Source: DMER01 sp003451645
Lineage (GTDB): Bacteria > Pseudomonadota > Alphaproteobacteria > Micropepsales > Micropepsaceae
Direction of reading: 5' to 3'
DNA: 64,000 nucleotides
Assembly: GCA_031976175.1 (NCBI GenBank)
Contig: DALYLR010000002.1
Location: forward strand, 108,664-172,663
The notes under the pieces were generated by a model, which was not told where the DNA came from, did no database searches, and saw nothing but the letters and a program-made list of their open reading frames with translations. Both the position numbers and the translations under genes were made by a program. How positions within the stretch are numbered: the first letter of the stretch is position 1; each line of letters begins with the position of its first letter. Positions 15,955 to 25,869 of the stretch are shown piece by piece.

Positions 15955-17619
15955 ATGGGTGGAGCGGCTCAGGTGGTAGAAGCGTTCAAAGCGATGGGTG
16001 TTGCGCGGCTGGGCGCCATGGCGGGCATGACCGCCGCGCTCTTTGGGTTCTTCGCCTATATCGTCATGGGCATCTCTGAGGAGCCCATGTCCCTGCTTTA
16101 TGCGGGGCTGGACAGCAAGGACGCCTCGGCGATCATCGCCAAGCTCGATGCGGGCCGTATCCCTTACAAACTCGAATCCGGCGGCAGCACCATCATGGTG
16201 GCGTCCGATCAGGCACTCCGCCTGCGGATGGAATATGCAGGCCAGGGCCTGCCCGCGGGCGGCAATGTCGGATATGAAATCTTCGACAGCATGGACGCGT
16301 TCGGACAAACCTCGTTTGTTCAAAACATCAATATGATCCGTGCACTGGAGGGCGAGCTCTCCCGCACCATCCGCGCGCTCGACCAGATAGGCCAGGCACG
16401 CGTGCATCTGGTCCTGCCCAAGAAGGAACTCTTTGCCAAGGACACGGCGAAACCAAGCGCCTCCGTAGTCGTGAAATCGCGCGGCGGCCGCATCACGCCC
16501 TCGCATGTGCAATCCATCCAGCATTTGGTGGCCAGCGCTGTTCCCGGTTTGACAACTGAGGCTGTCACCATCATCGATGAGCGGGGTACCCTCCTGGCCA
16601 GTGGCACCGGCACCGATGCCGGCGCCGCCCGTCTCGACGACCGGACCGCCAGCTATGAACAGCGGCTGGGTGGACAGGTCGAAGATATCCTCAGCAGAAT
16701 TGTCGGGCCCGGCCGGGCGCGAGTTCAAGTCACTGCGGAACTCGATTTCTCCAAGATCACCAAGAGCTCCGAATCCTTCGATCCGGACGGCCAAGTGGTG
16801 CGGAAGACAGAAACTGTCAGCGAGCGCGAGGAAGGTCAGAACCGCCGTAACGAGAATGGCGTGAGTGTCACCACCAATCTGCCGCCGCAGACCCAGTCTC
16901 AACCCTCCGCCAACGGAACGTCATCGACAAATCAGGCAAACCGGACGTCCGAAACCATCGACTATGAGGTCTCAAAGACAACACAAACCGAGGTTCAAGA
17001 AGCTGGACGGGTGAAGAGGCTATCCATCGCCGTTGTTGTGGACGGCACGTACACCACCCCTCAAGGCGGCGGCGACCAGACCTACGCGCCGCGCTCTGCC
17101 GATGAAATGAAGGAGATCGAGGCCCTCGTCAAATCGGCCATCGGCTTTGATGAGAAGCGCGGCGACCAGGTCAAGGTGACCAATCTGCGCTTCCAGCAGC
17201 CAGAGGCTGAGGCCCTGACGCCAGAGGAGGCGCCCTTCCTCGGCCTGGAAAAGGGCGACATTTGGAAGCTCGGCCAATATGGCGGCCTCGGACTTCTGGC
17301 GCTGCTGATGATCTTCTTTGTCTTCCGCCCTCTGATCCGTGCCTTCACCTTTGTTCCGCAGCAGGCTGGCGCACTCCAAAGCGCCCCCGCGCTCACCAAT
17401 GGTGCAGCCGCCGTCACGGGCGCCCTGCCCGCGCCACAACCCGGCGCCCTGCCTGCTCCGGGTACGGCCGATCCATCGGGGCAGAGCGCCATGATCGATA
17501 TCGCCCAGATCGAGGGACAGGTCAAAGAATCCTCCGTCCGCAAGGTGGGCGAGATCGTCACCAAACACCCGGAAGAAGCAACTGCCATTATGCGCCAATG
17601 GCTGCATGAATCTCCGTAA
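15955..17619 (+). CDS. fliF: Flagellar MS-ring protein FliF
   Basis: 554 residues. FliF forms the inner-membrane MS ring on which the export gate and rotor are built. There are two membrane segments (about residues 20-42 and 440-460, GGLGLLALLMIFFVFRPL), and a YscJ-type ring domain with MSLLYAGLDSKDASAIIAKLD and ARVHLVLPKKELF. The periplasmic loop contains low-complexity NGTSSTNQANRTSE. The C-terminal FliG-binding tail (SVRKVGEIVTKHPEEATAIMRQWL) ends just before fliG. First gene of the fliF-fliG-fliH-fliN-flbD-flhA run. Confidence 0.95.
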   Translation: MGGAAQVVEAFKAMGVARLGAMAGMTAALFGFFAYIVMGISEEPMSLLYAGLDSKDASAIIAKLDAGRIPYKLESGGSTIMVASDQALRLRMEYAGQGLPAGGNVGYEIFDSMDAFGQTSFVQNINMIRALEGELSRTIRALDQIGQARVHLVLPKKELFAKDTAKPSASVVVKSRGGRITPSHVQSIQHLVASAVPGLTTEAVTIIDERGTLLASGTGTDAGAARLDDRTASYEQRLGGQVEDILSRIVGPGRARVQVTAELDFSKITKSSESFDPDGQVVRKTETVSEREEGQNRRNENGVSVTTNLPPQTQSQPSANGTSSTNQANRTSETIDYEVSKTTQTEVQEAGRVKRLSIAVVVDGTYTTPQGGGDQTYAPRSADEMKEIEALVKSAIGFDEKRGDQVKVTNLRFQQPEAEALTPEEAPFLGLEKGDIWKLGQYGGLGLLALLMIFFVFRPLIRAFTFVPQQAGALQSAPALTNGAAAVTGALPAPQPGALPAPGTADPSGQSAMIDIAQIEGQVKESSVRKVGEIVTKHPEEATAIMRQWLHESP

Positions 17620-17635
17620 ACAGAATAACTGAATC

Positions 17636-18670
17636 ATGAGCAAGCCAGGCAAACCTGCAGCGCGCGACGATATACGGGGCCTCAGCGGCCCTGAGAAGGC
17701 GGCTGTCCTCATGCTGGCGCTGGGTGAGGATGCCAGCGCGCCGATCTGGAAGTCGCTGGACGATGAGGAGATCAAAGAGATCTCTCAAATCATGTCCAAT
17801 CTGGGCACCATTTCGGCATCATTGGTGGAAAAGCTGTTCCTTGACTTCGTCTCGCAAATGTCCGCTACCGGATCAATCATGGGGTCCTTTGACTCCACGG
17901 AGCGGCTTCTGGCCAAGGTCCTGCCCAAGGACCGCGCGAATGCCATCATGGAAGAAATCCGTGGTCCCGCCGGCCGCACCATGTGGGACAAGCTCGCTAA
18001 TGTGAATGAGAGCGTGCTCGCGAACTATCTCAAGAACGAATATCCGCAGACCGTGGCCGTCGTCCTGTCGAAGATAAAATCCGAACACGCCGCAAAGGTA
18101 CTGGGTGCCCTGCCTGAGGATTTCGCGCTCGAATGTGTGCAGCGCATGCTCCGTATGGAGAGCGTCCAGAAGGACATTATCGACAAGGTTGAGAGGACAT
18201 TGCGGCAGGAATTCATGTCCAACCTGGCGCGCACGCAACGCCGCGACGCGCATGAAATGATGGCCGAAATCTTCAACAATTTCGACCGCTCGACGGAAGG
18301 CCGCTTCATCACGGCGCTTGAGGAGCGGTCCCGCGACAGTGCCGAGAAGATCAAGGCTCTGATGTTCACCTTTGAGGACCTCTCAAAGCTCGATCCAGGA
18401 TCGATCCAGACGCTGCTGCGCGCCGTCGACAAGTCAAAACTGGGTCTGGCCTTGAAGGGCGCGTCCGACTCCCTGCGCGACCTCTTCTTCTCCAACATGT
18501 CCGAGCGCGCGGGCAAAATTCTGAAGGAAGATATGGCCGCCATGGGACCGGTGCGCTTGAAAGATGTCGATGAGGCGCAAATGGGCATGGTCAATGTGGC
18601 CAAGGACCTTGCGGCAAAAGGTGAAATCATGCTTGCCCAGAATAAGGGCGAAGATGAGTTGGTGTACTGA
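17636..18670 (+). CDS. fliG: Flagellar motor switch protein FliG
   Basis: 344 residues. The rotor protein that couples MotA/B torque to the MS ring. The N-terminal FliF-binding part is [19 protein letters not shown]. The middle domain has the EHPQ-like element at [14 protein letters not shown]. The C-terminal torque helix has charged residues ([34 protein letters not shown]). Sixteen bases after fliF. Confidence 0.95.
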   Translation: MSKPGKPAARDDIRGLSGPEKAAVLMLALGEDASAPIWKSLDDEEIKEISQIMSNLGTISASLVEKLFLDFVSQMSATGSIMGSFDSTERLLAKVLPKDRANAIMEEIRGPAGRTMWDKLANVNESVLANYLKNEYPQTVAVVLSKIKSEHAAKVLGALPEDFALECVQRMLRMESVQKDIIDKVERTLRQEFMSNLARTQRRDAHEMMAEIFNNFDRSTEGRFITALEERSRDSAEKIKALMFTFEDLSKLDPGSIQTLLRAVDKSKLGLALKGASDSLRDLFFSNMSERAGKILKEDMAAMGPVRLKDVDEAQMGMVNVAKDLAAKGEIMLAQNKGEDELVY

Positions 18671-18674
18671 CACA

Positions 18675-19322
18675 ATGACCAGCGCACAGGGAACAAAGTT
18701 CAGCTTCGACACCGTCTTCTTGGAGAATGGCGAGATCGTCCGTGTTCAGAAGAGAGAGCGTGCCAAAACCTCCTTCACAGTCGCGGAGGCCGAGGCCCTC
18801 AAGGCTGAAGCCTTTGCGAATGGGCAAAGGGACGCCACGGCGCGCAGCCAGGCCGCGCTTGCGCAGAGCCTCTCGGGCATTGCGGCGGCTATCTCGACTC
18901 TCTGTGCAGAGCTTGCCGCCATGACAGCTCAGCGACGTCAGGAGAGCGCGAGCCTGGCTCTTGCGGCCGCACGGCGCGCGGCGGGGCTCGCACTCCAGCA
19001 CTTTCCGGCCGCGGACCTGGAGGCCGCAGTGGCGCAAGCCCTTCACGATTTGCACAATGAGCCGCGCCTGGTGATCCGTGTACACCACACCACCGCGACA
19101 GAACTCCAAAATGTGATCGATACCTTGTCTATGGAGGCAGGCTTCAACGGCCGCGTGGTCATCACCTCCGATATCGACATCAAAGCGCCAGACATAAGGA
19201 TTGAATGGTCCGAAGGCGGTATGGAACGCTCGGTCGACGACATCTTCGCACGCATGGACGCCGCCTTGAGCCGCTGGATCGCGGCTGACGCTAATGCAAC
19301 GGGAGCAGAGCAAACTTCATGA
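18675..19322 (+). CDS. fliH: FliH-like flagellar export ATPase regulator (FlbE type)
   Basis: 215 residues from ATG 18675, four bases after the fliG stop. An N-terminal variable region (SFDTVFLENGEIVRVQKRE) is followed by an Ala/Gln-rich coiled coil (AEALKAEAFANGQRDATARSQAALAQSL) and a C-terminal FliH/V-ATPase-E-like domain (LQNVIDTLSMEAGFNGRVVITSDIDI, IRIEWSEGGMERS). FliH binds FliI and the C ring via FliN. In Caulobacter the gene at this position is flbE, a FliH homolog. Its stop overlaps the fliN start by four bases. Confidence 0.82.
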   Translation: MTSAQGTKFSFDTVFLENGEIVRVQKRERAKTSFTVAEAEALKAEAFANGQRDATARSQAALAQSLSGIAAAISTLCAELAAMTAQRRQESASLALAAARRAAGLALQHFPAADLEAAVAQALHDLHNEPRLVIRVHHTTATELQNVIDTLSMEAGFNGRVVITSDIDIKAPDIRIEWSEGGMERSVDDIFARMDAALSRWIAADANATGAEQTS

Positions 19323-19654
19323 ACAATGACACCGACATCAATCTGCCCGCGCTCGACCCTCAAGATCCCCCCGCTGACGCAATGGTCGATCAGGATCAAA
19401 GACGCACCGCCGCCGATTTGGAGGCGATGTTCGATGTGCCCGTCAATGTCTCGGCCGTTCTCGGCAAAGCGAGCATGGAGGTTTCAACCTTGCTGAAACT
19501 CGGCCGCGGCGCGGTCGTCGAGCTGGACCGTAAAGTCGGCGAAGCCATCGACGTTTATGTCAACAACCGGCTGGTGGCGCGGGGCGAAGTGGTTCTGGTT
19601 GAGGACCGGCTAGGCATCACCATGACGGAAATTGTCAAGAGCGACCGCACCTGA
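19319..19654 (+). CDS. fliN: Flagellar motor switch protein FliN
   Basis: 111 residues. The C-terminal SpoA domain (FDVPVNVSAVLGKASMEVSTLL, LGRGAVVELDRKVGEAIDVYVNNRLVARGEVVLVEDRLGITMTEI) is the whole conserved part of FliN, a C-ring component also tethering FliH. The N-terminal 35 residues are acidic and variable. The ATG lies within ATGA overlapping the fliH stop. Confidence 0.93.
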   Translation: MNNDTDINLPALDPQDPPADAMVDQDQRRTAADLEAMFDVPVNVSAVLGKASMEVSTLLKLGRGAVVELDRKVGEAIDVYVNNRLVARGEVVLVEDRLGITMTEIVKSDRT

Positions 19655-19685
19655 TTTCGCAGCATTTTGATAGGAAACACAGCCC

Positions 19686-21062
19686 ATGCGGCTCATGATT
19701 ATCGGTACACTGAATGGTCAGATCGGGGCGGCGACCAAGATCGCCATGGATCGTGGCGCAAAGGTCGTGCACACCAGCACCATCGAATTGGCGCTGAACG
19801 AATTGCGCCTGGGGCGCGGCGCCGACCTTCTGATGGTGGATGTGGGTCAGCCGATCGCGCAGCTCGTCCGTGCCCTGAGCGATGAGCGCATCCACGTTCC
19901 CGTCGTTGCCTGCGGCGTTGGCGCGGACGCAAAGACTGCCGTTACCGCGATCCATGCGGGCGCCAAGGAGTATATCCCCCTCCCCCCGGATGCTGAGTTG
20001 ATCGCCGCGGTCCTTGCCGCTATTGCTGGCGAGACACATCAGCTGGTCGTGGAAGACAAGGCGATGCTGCAGGTCATCGCGCTTGCCGATCAGGTTGCGG
20101 GCTCCGATGCCTCGATCCTCATCACGGGTGAGAGCGGCACGGGCAAGGAAATCATCGCCCGGTATATCCATCGCAAATCCAACCGGGCGGACAAACCTTT
20201 CATCTCGGTCAATTGCGCCGCGATCCCCGAAAACCTTCTGGAGTCGGAGCTGTTTGGCCATGAGAAAGGCGCCTTTACGGGCGCCATCGCCCGCCGCGTC
20301 GGCAAGTTTGAAGAGGCTGATGGCGGGACCTTGCTGCTCGACGAAATCAGCGAGATGGATGTGCGTCTCCAGGCGAAATTGCTCCGTGCCTTGCAAGAAC
20401 GGATGATCGACCGCGTTGGCGGCACCAAGCCTGTGCGCGTCAACATCCGCATTATTGCGACATCAAACCGCGATCTGTTGCAAGCGGTTAAGGAGGGCAG
20501 CTTCCGCGAGGACCTGCTTTACCGGCTTAATGTGCTGAATTTGCGCTTGCCGTCCTTGCGGGAGCGCCCTGCCGACATTATGGCGCTGGCGCAATTCTTT
20601 GTACGGAAATATTCGGACGCGAATGGGGTGCCGCACCGCCCGGTGTCGGAAGGCGCGGCACGCGTGCTCCGTACACATCCCTGGCGCGGCAATGTGCGCG
20701 AGCTGGAAAATACCATGCACCGCGCCGTTCTGCTGGCGCAAGGGCCCGACATCACGGAGGCCGCCATCCGCCTGCCCGATGGCACGCGGGTTGACGATGC
20801 CATTGCGCCTCAAGCGCGCGGCGCCGCCAGCATTGCGGCCGACAGTGCCGCCGCCGCACATCGCCACATGGTGGGGCGCACTGTCGCCGATGTGGAGCGC
20901 GACCTGATCATTGACACGCTGGGTCACTGCCTCGGCAACCGCACTCATGCCGCCACCATCCTCGGCATCTCGATCCGTACACTGCGCAACAAGCTCAAAC
21001 AGTATGCAGATGAAGGCGTACCCGTGCCCGCGCCGCAAGGCGACACGCGGATGAGCCTGTGA
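19686..21062 (+). CDS. flbD: Sigma-54-dependent flagellar regulator FlbD
   Basis: 458 residues. The receiver-like N-terminus (1-120) begins [11 protein letters not shown] and lacks the acidic pair expected at the start of a normal receiver, though an Asp is present in LLMVDVG. This degenerate state fits FlbD, which in Caulobacter is controlled by FliX rather than by a kinase. The AAA+ domain (about 130-370) has Walker A GESGTGKE, the sigma-54 contact loop GAFTGA, and Walker [10 protein letters not shown]. The C-terminal Fis-type helix-turn-helix is in [21 protein letters not shown]. It would activate the sigma-54 promoters near flgK and fliK. Confidence 0.93.
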   Translation: MRLMIIGTLNGQIGAATKIAMDRGAKVVHTSTIELALNELRLGRGADLLMVDVGQPIAQLVRALSDERIHVPVVACGVGADAKTAVTAIHAGAKEYIPLPPDAELIAAVLAAIAGETHQLVVEDKAMLQVIALADQVAGSDASILITGESGTGKEIIARYIHRKSNRADKPFISVNCAAIPENLLESELFGHEKGAFTGAIARRVGKFEEADGGTLLLDEISEMDVRLQAKLLRALQERMIDRVGGTKPVRVNIRIIATSNRDLLQAVKEGSFREDLLYRLNVLNLRLPSLRERPADIMALAQFFVRKYSDANGVPHRPVSEGAARVLRTHPWRGNVRELENTMHRAVLLAQGPDITEAAIRLPDGTRVDDAIAPQARGAASIAADSAAAAHRHMVGRTVADVERDLIIDTLGHCLGNRTHAATILGISIRTLRNKLKQYADEGVPVPAPQGDTRMSL

Positions 21063-21097
21063 CGCCCTGAAACCCTGATCAAATGCAAGGCTCATCC

Positions 21098-23209
21098 ATG
21101 AGCGAGCAAGCCCTTCCCTCCCGGCCCGCGCAGTCGCAAGGCATGACGTCCGCCGTGTCCGGCATGCTCATGCGCGGCGAGTTGACGCTCGCCCTGGCCA
21201 TCATGGCCATCCTGACGGTTTTGCTGTTTCCGATCCCAACGCTGCTCTTGGACATGGCGCTGGGAATTTCGATCACTTTCTCGGTCCTGATTTTGATGAC
21301 GGCGCTTTTCATTCAGAAGCCGCTGGAATTGTCTGCCTTTCCGACGATCTTGCTCGTGTCGACCATGCTGCGCCTGGCCCTGAATCTGGCGTCCACACGG
21401 CTCATCCTGTCGGAAGGGCATCAAGGTACGGACGCTGCCGGTCACGTCATCGAGGCGTTCGGCAATTTCGTCATGCAGGGCAATTTCGTCATTGGCGTGA
21501 TTGTCTTTTCGATCCTGGTGCTGGTGAACTTTGTGGTCATCACCAAAGGTTCCGGCCGCATCGCCGAGGTTGCCGCTCGCTTCACCTTGGACGCGATGCC
21601 CGGCAAGCAGATGGCGGTGGACGCCGATCTGTCGTCCGGCCTCATCAATGAGGATCAGGCGCGGGAGCGCCGCAAACAGCTAGAGGAGGAAGCGAATTTC
21701 TATGGTGCGATGGACGGCGCCTCGAAGTTCGTGCGCGGAGATGCGATCGCCGGATTGATCATTACCGTGATCAATGTCATTGGCGGCATCATCATTGGTG
21801 TCCTGCAAAAGAATATGGAGATCGCGGACGCCGCACATGCCTATACGGTGCTGACCATTGGCGATGGGTTGGTCAGCCAGTTGCCCGCTTTGATGGTGTC
21901 GACGGCCGCCGGTCTGATGGTCTCAAAGGCCGGTGTGGAGGGTTCCGCCGACAAGGCGATGGGCGCGCAATTGACCGGCTATCCGCAAGCGATCGGCATG
22001 GCGGCCTTTGTGATGGGGCTCATGGCGTTTCTGCCGGGTATGCCCACGCTGATCTTTCTGGCGCTTGCCGCCGGTATGGGCGTCCTTGCCTACGTGACAG
22101 CCCAAGCGCAGGAGAACAAGCGTCAGGACGATGCGCGTGCCGCCGCGGCACCCCAGGAGGCAAAACCGCCCACGGACGAACCGATCAGCACGGCTTTGGC
22201 CATCGACCACCTGAAATTGGAGGTAGGCTACGGCCTGCTCCCCTTGATCAATGATCAGCGCGGTTACCGCCTGCCCGATCAGATCAAGGCACTCCGCCGG
22301 CAATTGGCTTCTGAACTTGGCTTTGTCATGCCCTCCGTGCGCATCGTCGACAATATGAGCCTGGGCGCCAATGAATATTTAATCCGCATCAAGGAGGTTC
22401 AGGCAGGGCGCGGCGAGGTGCTGCCGGGCAAGCTTCTGGCCATGGATCCGCGCGGCATTGCCATTGATCTGCCGGGCAAGCCCACGCGCGAACCGGCGTT
22501 TGGCCTGCCAGCTATGTGGATTGAAGAAGTATTGCGCGACGAGGCGAACTTCCGCGGGCTGACGGTCGTTGACGCGGCGACTGTCGTCACCACGCACCTG
22601 ACCGAAGCTCTGAAGGAGAACATGGCGGAGCTCCTGTCCTTTGCGGAGACCAAGAAATTGCTGGACGATCTGCCTGCGGAGCAAAAGAAGCTGACGGAGG
22701 ATCTGATCCCCAGTCAGATCACCATCACCGGCGTTCAGCGCGTGCTGCAGACGCTGCTCGCGGAGAGGGTCTCTATCCGCGATCTGCCCACAATCCTTGA
22801 AGGCATCGCCGAAACAGTTGGCCGCGCGGTCACGGCGCAAAACATTGTGGAGCATGTCCGCATGCGCCTGGCGCGCCAGATCTGTGCGGCGAACACCGCC
22901 CCTGCCGGGCACTTGCCCTTGGTCGCTCTGTCGCCCGCCTGGGAGCAGGCCTTTGCTGAAAGTATGGTCGGCCAGGGCGAGGAGCGTCAGCTCGCCATGG
23001 CGCCATCGCGCCTTCAGGACTTCATCACTGCGGTGCGCCAGAAATTCGATGCGGCTGCGAATGAGGGCGAGATCCCCGTCCTTCTCACCTCGCCAAGCAT
23101 CCGGGCGCCAGTACGCTCGATCGTTGAACGATTCCGTCCACAGACGGTTGTGATGAGCCAGGCGGAGATCCACCCCTCCGCGCGATTGCGCACTCTTGGT
23201 CAGGTCTAG
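21098..23209 (+). CDS. flhA: Flagellar export gate protein FlhA
   Basis: 703 residues. The largest export-gate subunit: about eight N-terminal membrane segments (residues 25-330) with the FHIPEP-region motif (MPGKQMAVDADLSSGLINEDQARERRKQLEEEANFYGAMDGASKFVRGDA at about 157-206, cited by its key residues) and a C-terminal cytoplasmic domain that docks chaperone-substrate pairs. ATG 21098 was chosen over 21083 because AAGG is eight bases before it. Follows flbD and precedes flhF, as in polar flagellates. Confidence 0.93.
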   Translation: MSEQALPSRPAQSQGMTSAVSGMLMRGELTLALAIMAILTVLLFPIPTLLLDMALGISITFSVLILMTALFIQKPLELSAFPTILLVSTMLRLALNLASTRLILSEGHQGTDAAGHVIEAFGNFVMQGNFVIGVIVFSILVLVNFVVITKGSGRIAEVAARFTLDAMPGKQMAVDADLSSGLINEDQARERRKQLEEEANFYGAMDGASKFVRGDAIAGLIITVINVIGGIIIGVLQKNMEIADAAHAYTVLTIGDGLVSQLPALMVSTAAGLMVSKAGVEGSADKAMGAQLTGYPQAIGMAAFVMGLMAFLPGMPTLIFLALAAGMGVLAYVTAQAQENKRQDDARAAAAPQEAKPPTDEPISTALAIDHLKLEVGYGLLPLINDQRGYRLPDQIKALRRQLASELGFVMPSVRIVDNMSLGANEYLIRIKEVQAGRGEVLPGKLLAMDPRGIAIDLPGKPTREPAFGLPAMWIEEVLRDEANFRGLTVVDAATVVTTHLTEALKENMAELLSFAETKKLLDDLPAEQKKLTEDLIPSQITITGVQRVLQTLLAERVSIRDLPTILEGIAETVGRAVTAQNIVEHVRMRLARQICAANTAPAGHLPLVALSPAWEQAFAESMVGQGEERQLAMAPSRLQDFITAVRQKFDAAANEGEIPVLLTSPSIRAPVRSIVERFRPQTVVMSQAEIHPSARLRTLGQV

Positions 23210-23219
23210 AGGTTAACCC

Positions 23220-24334
23220 ATGCGTATACGGACACTCTCCGGAAACAGCTTGGCGGATGCGATGCGCAAGGTCCGCGAGGAGATGGGCCCTGAGGCCGTC
23301 ATCTTGCAAGTGGAAGAGGCCAAGTCCGGCAAAGGCTTCATGATCCGCGCCGCTGCCGAGGATACCGACGCGCCGCCGGCGGCGGAACAAACGGCCTCTG
23401 CAGAACCCGGCGCGCGCGCCATTATCCAACCCCAGGCGGACATGGAGCGCAGGATCGAGCGCGAATTGCGCCAGCGCTTGCGTCAGCAACGCTTGCGGCA
23501 CTATTTCCACCAGGCGATTGACCCTGACGCCGCCATCATCCCCGCTCTGCGCTTTCATAAGGTGCCTGAGGTGTTGATCGAGCGCATGGCCGCCTCCTGC
23601 CTGGAGGCTGATCCTGGTCCGGATGAAGATATCCTAGCGCACGCCTTGGAACGTGCGATTGCCTTTGGGCCCTTGCCGCCCCGCCCGGCACGGCCGCTTG
23701 TGGTGGTGGGCAGCCCTGGCCATGGCAAGTCGACAGTCCTGGCGAGGCTGGCGGTGCGCGCCGTCACCGCCGGCGCAAACCCGATCCTGATCACCACTGA
23801 CCCTGCCAAGGCTGGCGCGGTATCCCAGATTGAGACTTATGCAAGCCTGCTCAAGGCCCAGGCCCTGATCGCCGAGACCCCCGCGGCCCTGAGCCAGCTG
23901 GTCAAGGNNNNNNNNNNCACAGCAATTCTGCTGTCTTTGTCGATACTCCGGGGTTGAACCATCTGGCGGCGGAGGAAAGCGCAGGCATGCGCGACCTTCT
24001 GAATGCCAGCGGCGGCGAAGCCGTTTGGGTCTGTGCGGCCGGAGGGGACACGGATGATTTGATTGAGACGGCGCAAGCCTATGCCCGTTTGGGTGTGCGC
24101 CGGGCGATCTTCACCCGCTTGGACTCAACAAGGCGGCTCGGCTCCATTATCGCCGCGGCGTCCGCGGGCCGCATCGCTATGGCGCATGCTGCGTCCTCGG
24201 CCTTCCTCGCCGACGGTTTAGAGACATTAAACCCGCACGGGGTCGCAACGCGGCTCCTGCAAGGCTACGCGAAAATGCTCCCCGAATCCGCGCCCGCAGA
24301 GGCCGCGGAATTGAATACCCCGTCATCCTCATAA
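23220..24334 (+). CDS. flhF: Flagellar SRP-type GTPase FlhF, interrupted by an assembly gap
   Basis: The N-terminus has the FlhF start MRIRTLSGNSLADAMRKVREEMGPEAVIL. The G domain has P-loop VVVGSPGHGKST, then ANPILITTDPAKAGAV and, after the gap, VFVDTPGLNHLAAEES, and TRLDSTRRLGSII near the G4 position. FlhF places the flagellum at the pole and is paired with the MinD-like FlhG. Ten N (23908-23917) break the frame: the left side leaves one base of a codon and the right side opens at a codon boundary, so the true gap must be 2 modulo 3 (for example 8 or 11), not 10. The break is therefore an assembly artefact, not a pseudogene. Confidence 0.87.
23908..23917. other. Assembly gap of ten N inside flhF
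   Basis: The only ambiguous bases in the window. Ten is a common placeholder size. The reading frames on the two sides agree only if the missing length is 2 modulo 3. Confidence 0.97.
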
Positions 24335-24352
24335 GCCCTGAAAGAAAAGCCC

Positions 24353-25207
24353 ATGAGCAATCTTGCACTTGTCAATGCCGCGCCGGCTCAGCAACCCATC
24401 GCCCGCAACCTGATCGCCATCGCCAGTGGCAAGGGCGGTGTGGGTAAGACCTGGGCCGCCGCAACCTTAAGCCAAGCCTTGTCTTTCTCAGGACGCCGCA
24501 TGTTGTTGATCGATGGCGATCTGGGCCTGGCCAATGTCGATGTCCAACTGGGCCTGCAACCGGGAAGCGATCTCGCCGATGCGATCAGTGGGCGGAAGGC
24601 CTTTGCCGATGCCGTCACACCTGTCGCGGGCGGGGCTGGTGCCAAGGGCGGGTTCGATATTCTGGCCGGACGCTCTGGCTCGGCGGTGCTGCATCAGCTG
24701 AACCCGGCCGAATGGGCGCGCCTGATGCGGGGGATTTCGGCCCTCGCCGGCTTTTATGATGTGGCTATCTTGGATTTGGGTGCGGGCGCGGATGCGCTCG
24801 TCCTCAATCTGGCGCAGGCCGCTCAGACAATCCTCATTGTGCTGACGGATGAACCCACATCCCTCACCGATGCTTACGCGCTCATCAAGCGTCTGGCCCA
24901 GCATGGCCGGGTCAAGGGCATCGAGTTGCTCATCAACATGGCCGCCGATCATCAGTATGGGCGGCGTACCGCTGAGGCCTTGAACCGGGCCGCGCGCGGG
25001 TTCTTGAATTTGGAACTGCCGGTTGCCGGGATCATCCGGCGCGATCCTAAGGTGCGCGAGGCCATCCGGCGTCAGGCGCCTTTTATGGCCCGCTTCCCGC
25101 AGAGCCCTGCCGCCGCCGATGTCAGTGCACTGAGCGACTATCTCATCCGTGCCCAAGGCCTCGCCCCTGCCCCCGCGAGCCCCAAAATTCAAGGGACTTG
25201 GCGGTGA
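24353..25207 (+). CDS. flhG: MinD-like ATPase FlhG (FleN)
   Basis: 284 residues. The ParA/MinD deviant Walker A is SGKGGVGKTWAAATL (residues 24-38), with LLIDGDLGLANVDVQLGL next, as in FleN/FlhG proteins that limit the number of polar flagella by acting on FlhF and FleQ-type factors. The second Walker B-like motif is VAILDLGAGADALVLNLA. The C-terminus (RRDPKVREAIRRQAPFMARFPQSPAAADVSAL) matches the FlhG tail. Start ATG 24353, 18 bp after flhF. Confidence 0.9.
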   Translation: MSNLALVNAAPAQQPIARNLIAIASGKGGVGKTWAAATLSQALSFSGRRMLLIDGDLGLANVDVQLGLQPGSDLADAISGRKAFADAVTPVAGGAGAKGGFDILAGRSGSAVLHQLNPAEWARLMRGISALAGFYDVAILDLGAGADALVLNLAQAAQTILIVLTDEPTSLTDAYALIKRLAQHGRVKGIELLINMAADHQYGRRTAEALNRAARGFLNLELPVAGIIRRDPKVREAIRRQAPFMARFPQSPAAADVSALSDYLIRAQGLAPAPASPKIQGTWR

Positions 25208-25432
25208 GAGAAATGCAGGCGATCCGGCATCCACGCGGGACGCATGGGTGCTCGGCATCAACTCATCGTCACCGAATCGTTAACAAGCCGACACAAATTC
25301 TCGTTTAACGTTCTAATTTTGCAACACCGCCTCATTCCCTCGCCGTTTTGGTACTGTCGAGGCTTCGCGCGGAGCCCTGCCTCGTTTACAGTCTAAGGCA
25401 GTGCGCTCAGGCCATTGGACAGGGGGAACGAG

Positions 25433-25765
25433 ATGCTCGAGAGTATTTGGAACACTGTATTATCGGTATTTGGCAGTGGCGATCTTGTGACGCGGGTGGT
25501 GATGCTCGTGATTGTCTTGATTGTAGGCCTGCGTTTGCAGGCTGTCGGCAATATCATCAACGCAACATTTTCGGCCCTGGTCGTGTTTGGTCTGGCAAGG
25601 CTGGCGATCTTGGTCTCGCAAGGCGTGCCGGCGGGTGACCTGCCGGGACGCGCATGGGCGGACCTTGGCGAGATGCGCGTGAGCGAACTCGCTGTCTATT
25701 TCTTGGCCTTCGCGATTGTGATATTGATCATTCGTCAAATCAGGGTTCTGGCGCGCCGCGATTAA
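25433..25765 (+). CDS. Small membrane protein, unknown
   Basis: 110 residues from ATG 25433 behind AGGGGGAACGAG. Three hydrophobic segments (about residues 20-37, 42-62 and 82-104) are joined by a loop LVSQGVPAGDLPGRAWADLGEMRVSELA. The C-terminus is basic (RQIRVLARRD). I recognise no family. A 225-bp gap separates it from flhG, so it probably has its own promoter. With the next gene it forms a membrane-protein pair enclosed by motility genes. Confidence 0.6.
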   Translation: MLESIWNTVLSVFGSGDLVTRVVMLVIVLIVGLRLQAVGNIINATFSALVVFGLARLAILVSQGVPAGDLPGRAWADLGEMRVSELAVYFLAFAIVILIIRQIRVLARRD

Positions 25766-25869
25766 AGGCGGGGATAAACCAGAGCTTGTGAAGGCTGGGC
25801 CGGTTGGCAGGTAGCTGCCAATCGCAGTATGCGTGGCGATCAAAACAAAAAGAGTGGGTGGGCGCGATC

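Noticed and set aside
15487..16902. 471-residue open frame on the minus strand over sciP and fliF
   Set aside because: It is antisense to two secure genes. The product has no family resemblance, and such long shadows are usual in GC-rich DNA.
23220..24334. flhF as a pseudogene or two genes
   Set aside because: Both halves are conserved and the frame change falls exactly at a run of ten N of placeholder size.
25270..25310. TTAAC motifs (near 25278 and 25306) as a CtrA box before the small membrane genes
   Set aside because: The spacing of about 26 bases is far from the seven-base spacing of a CtrA site, and single TTAAC words occur by chance.
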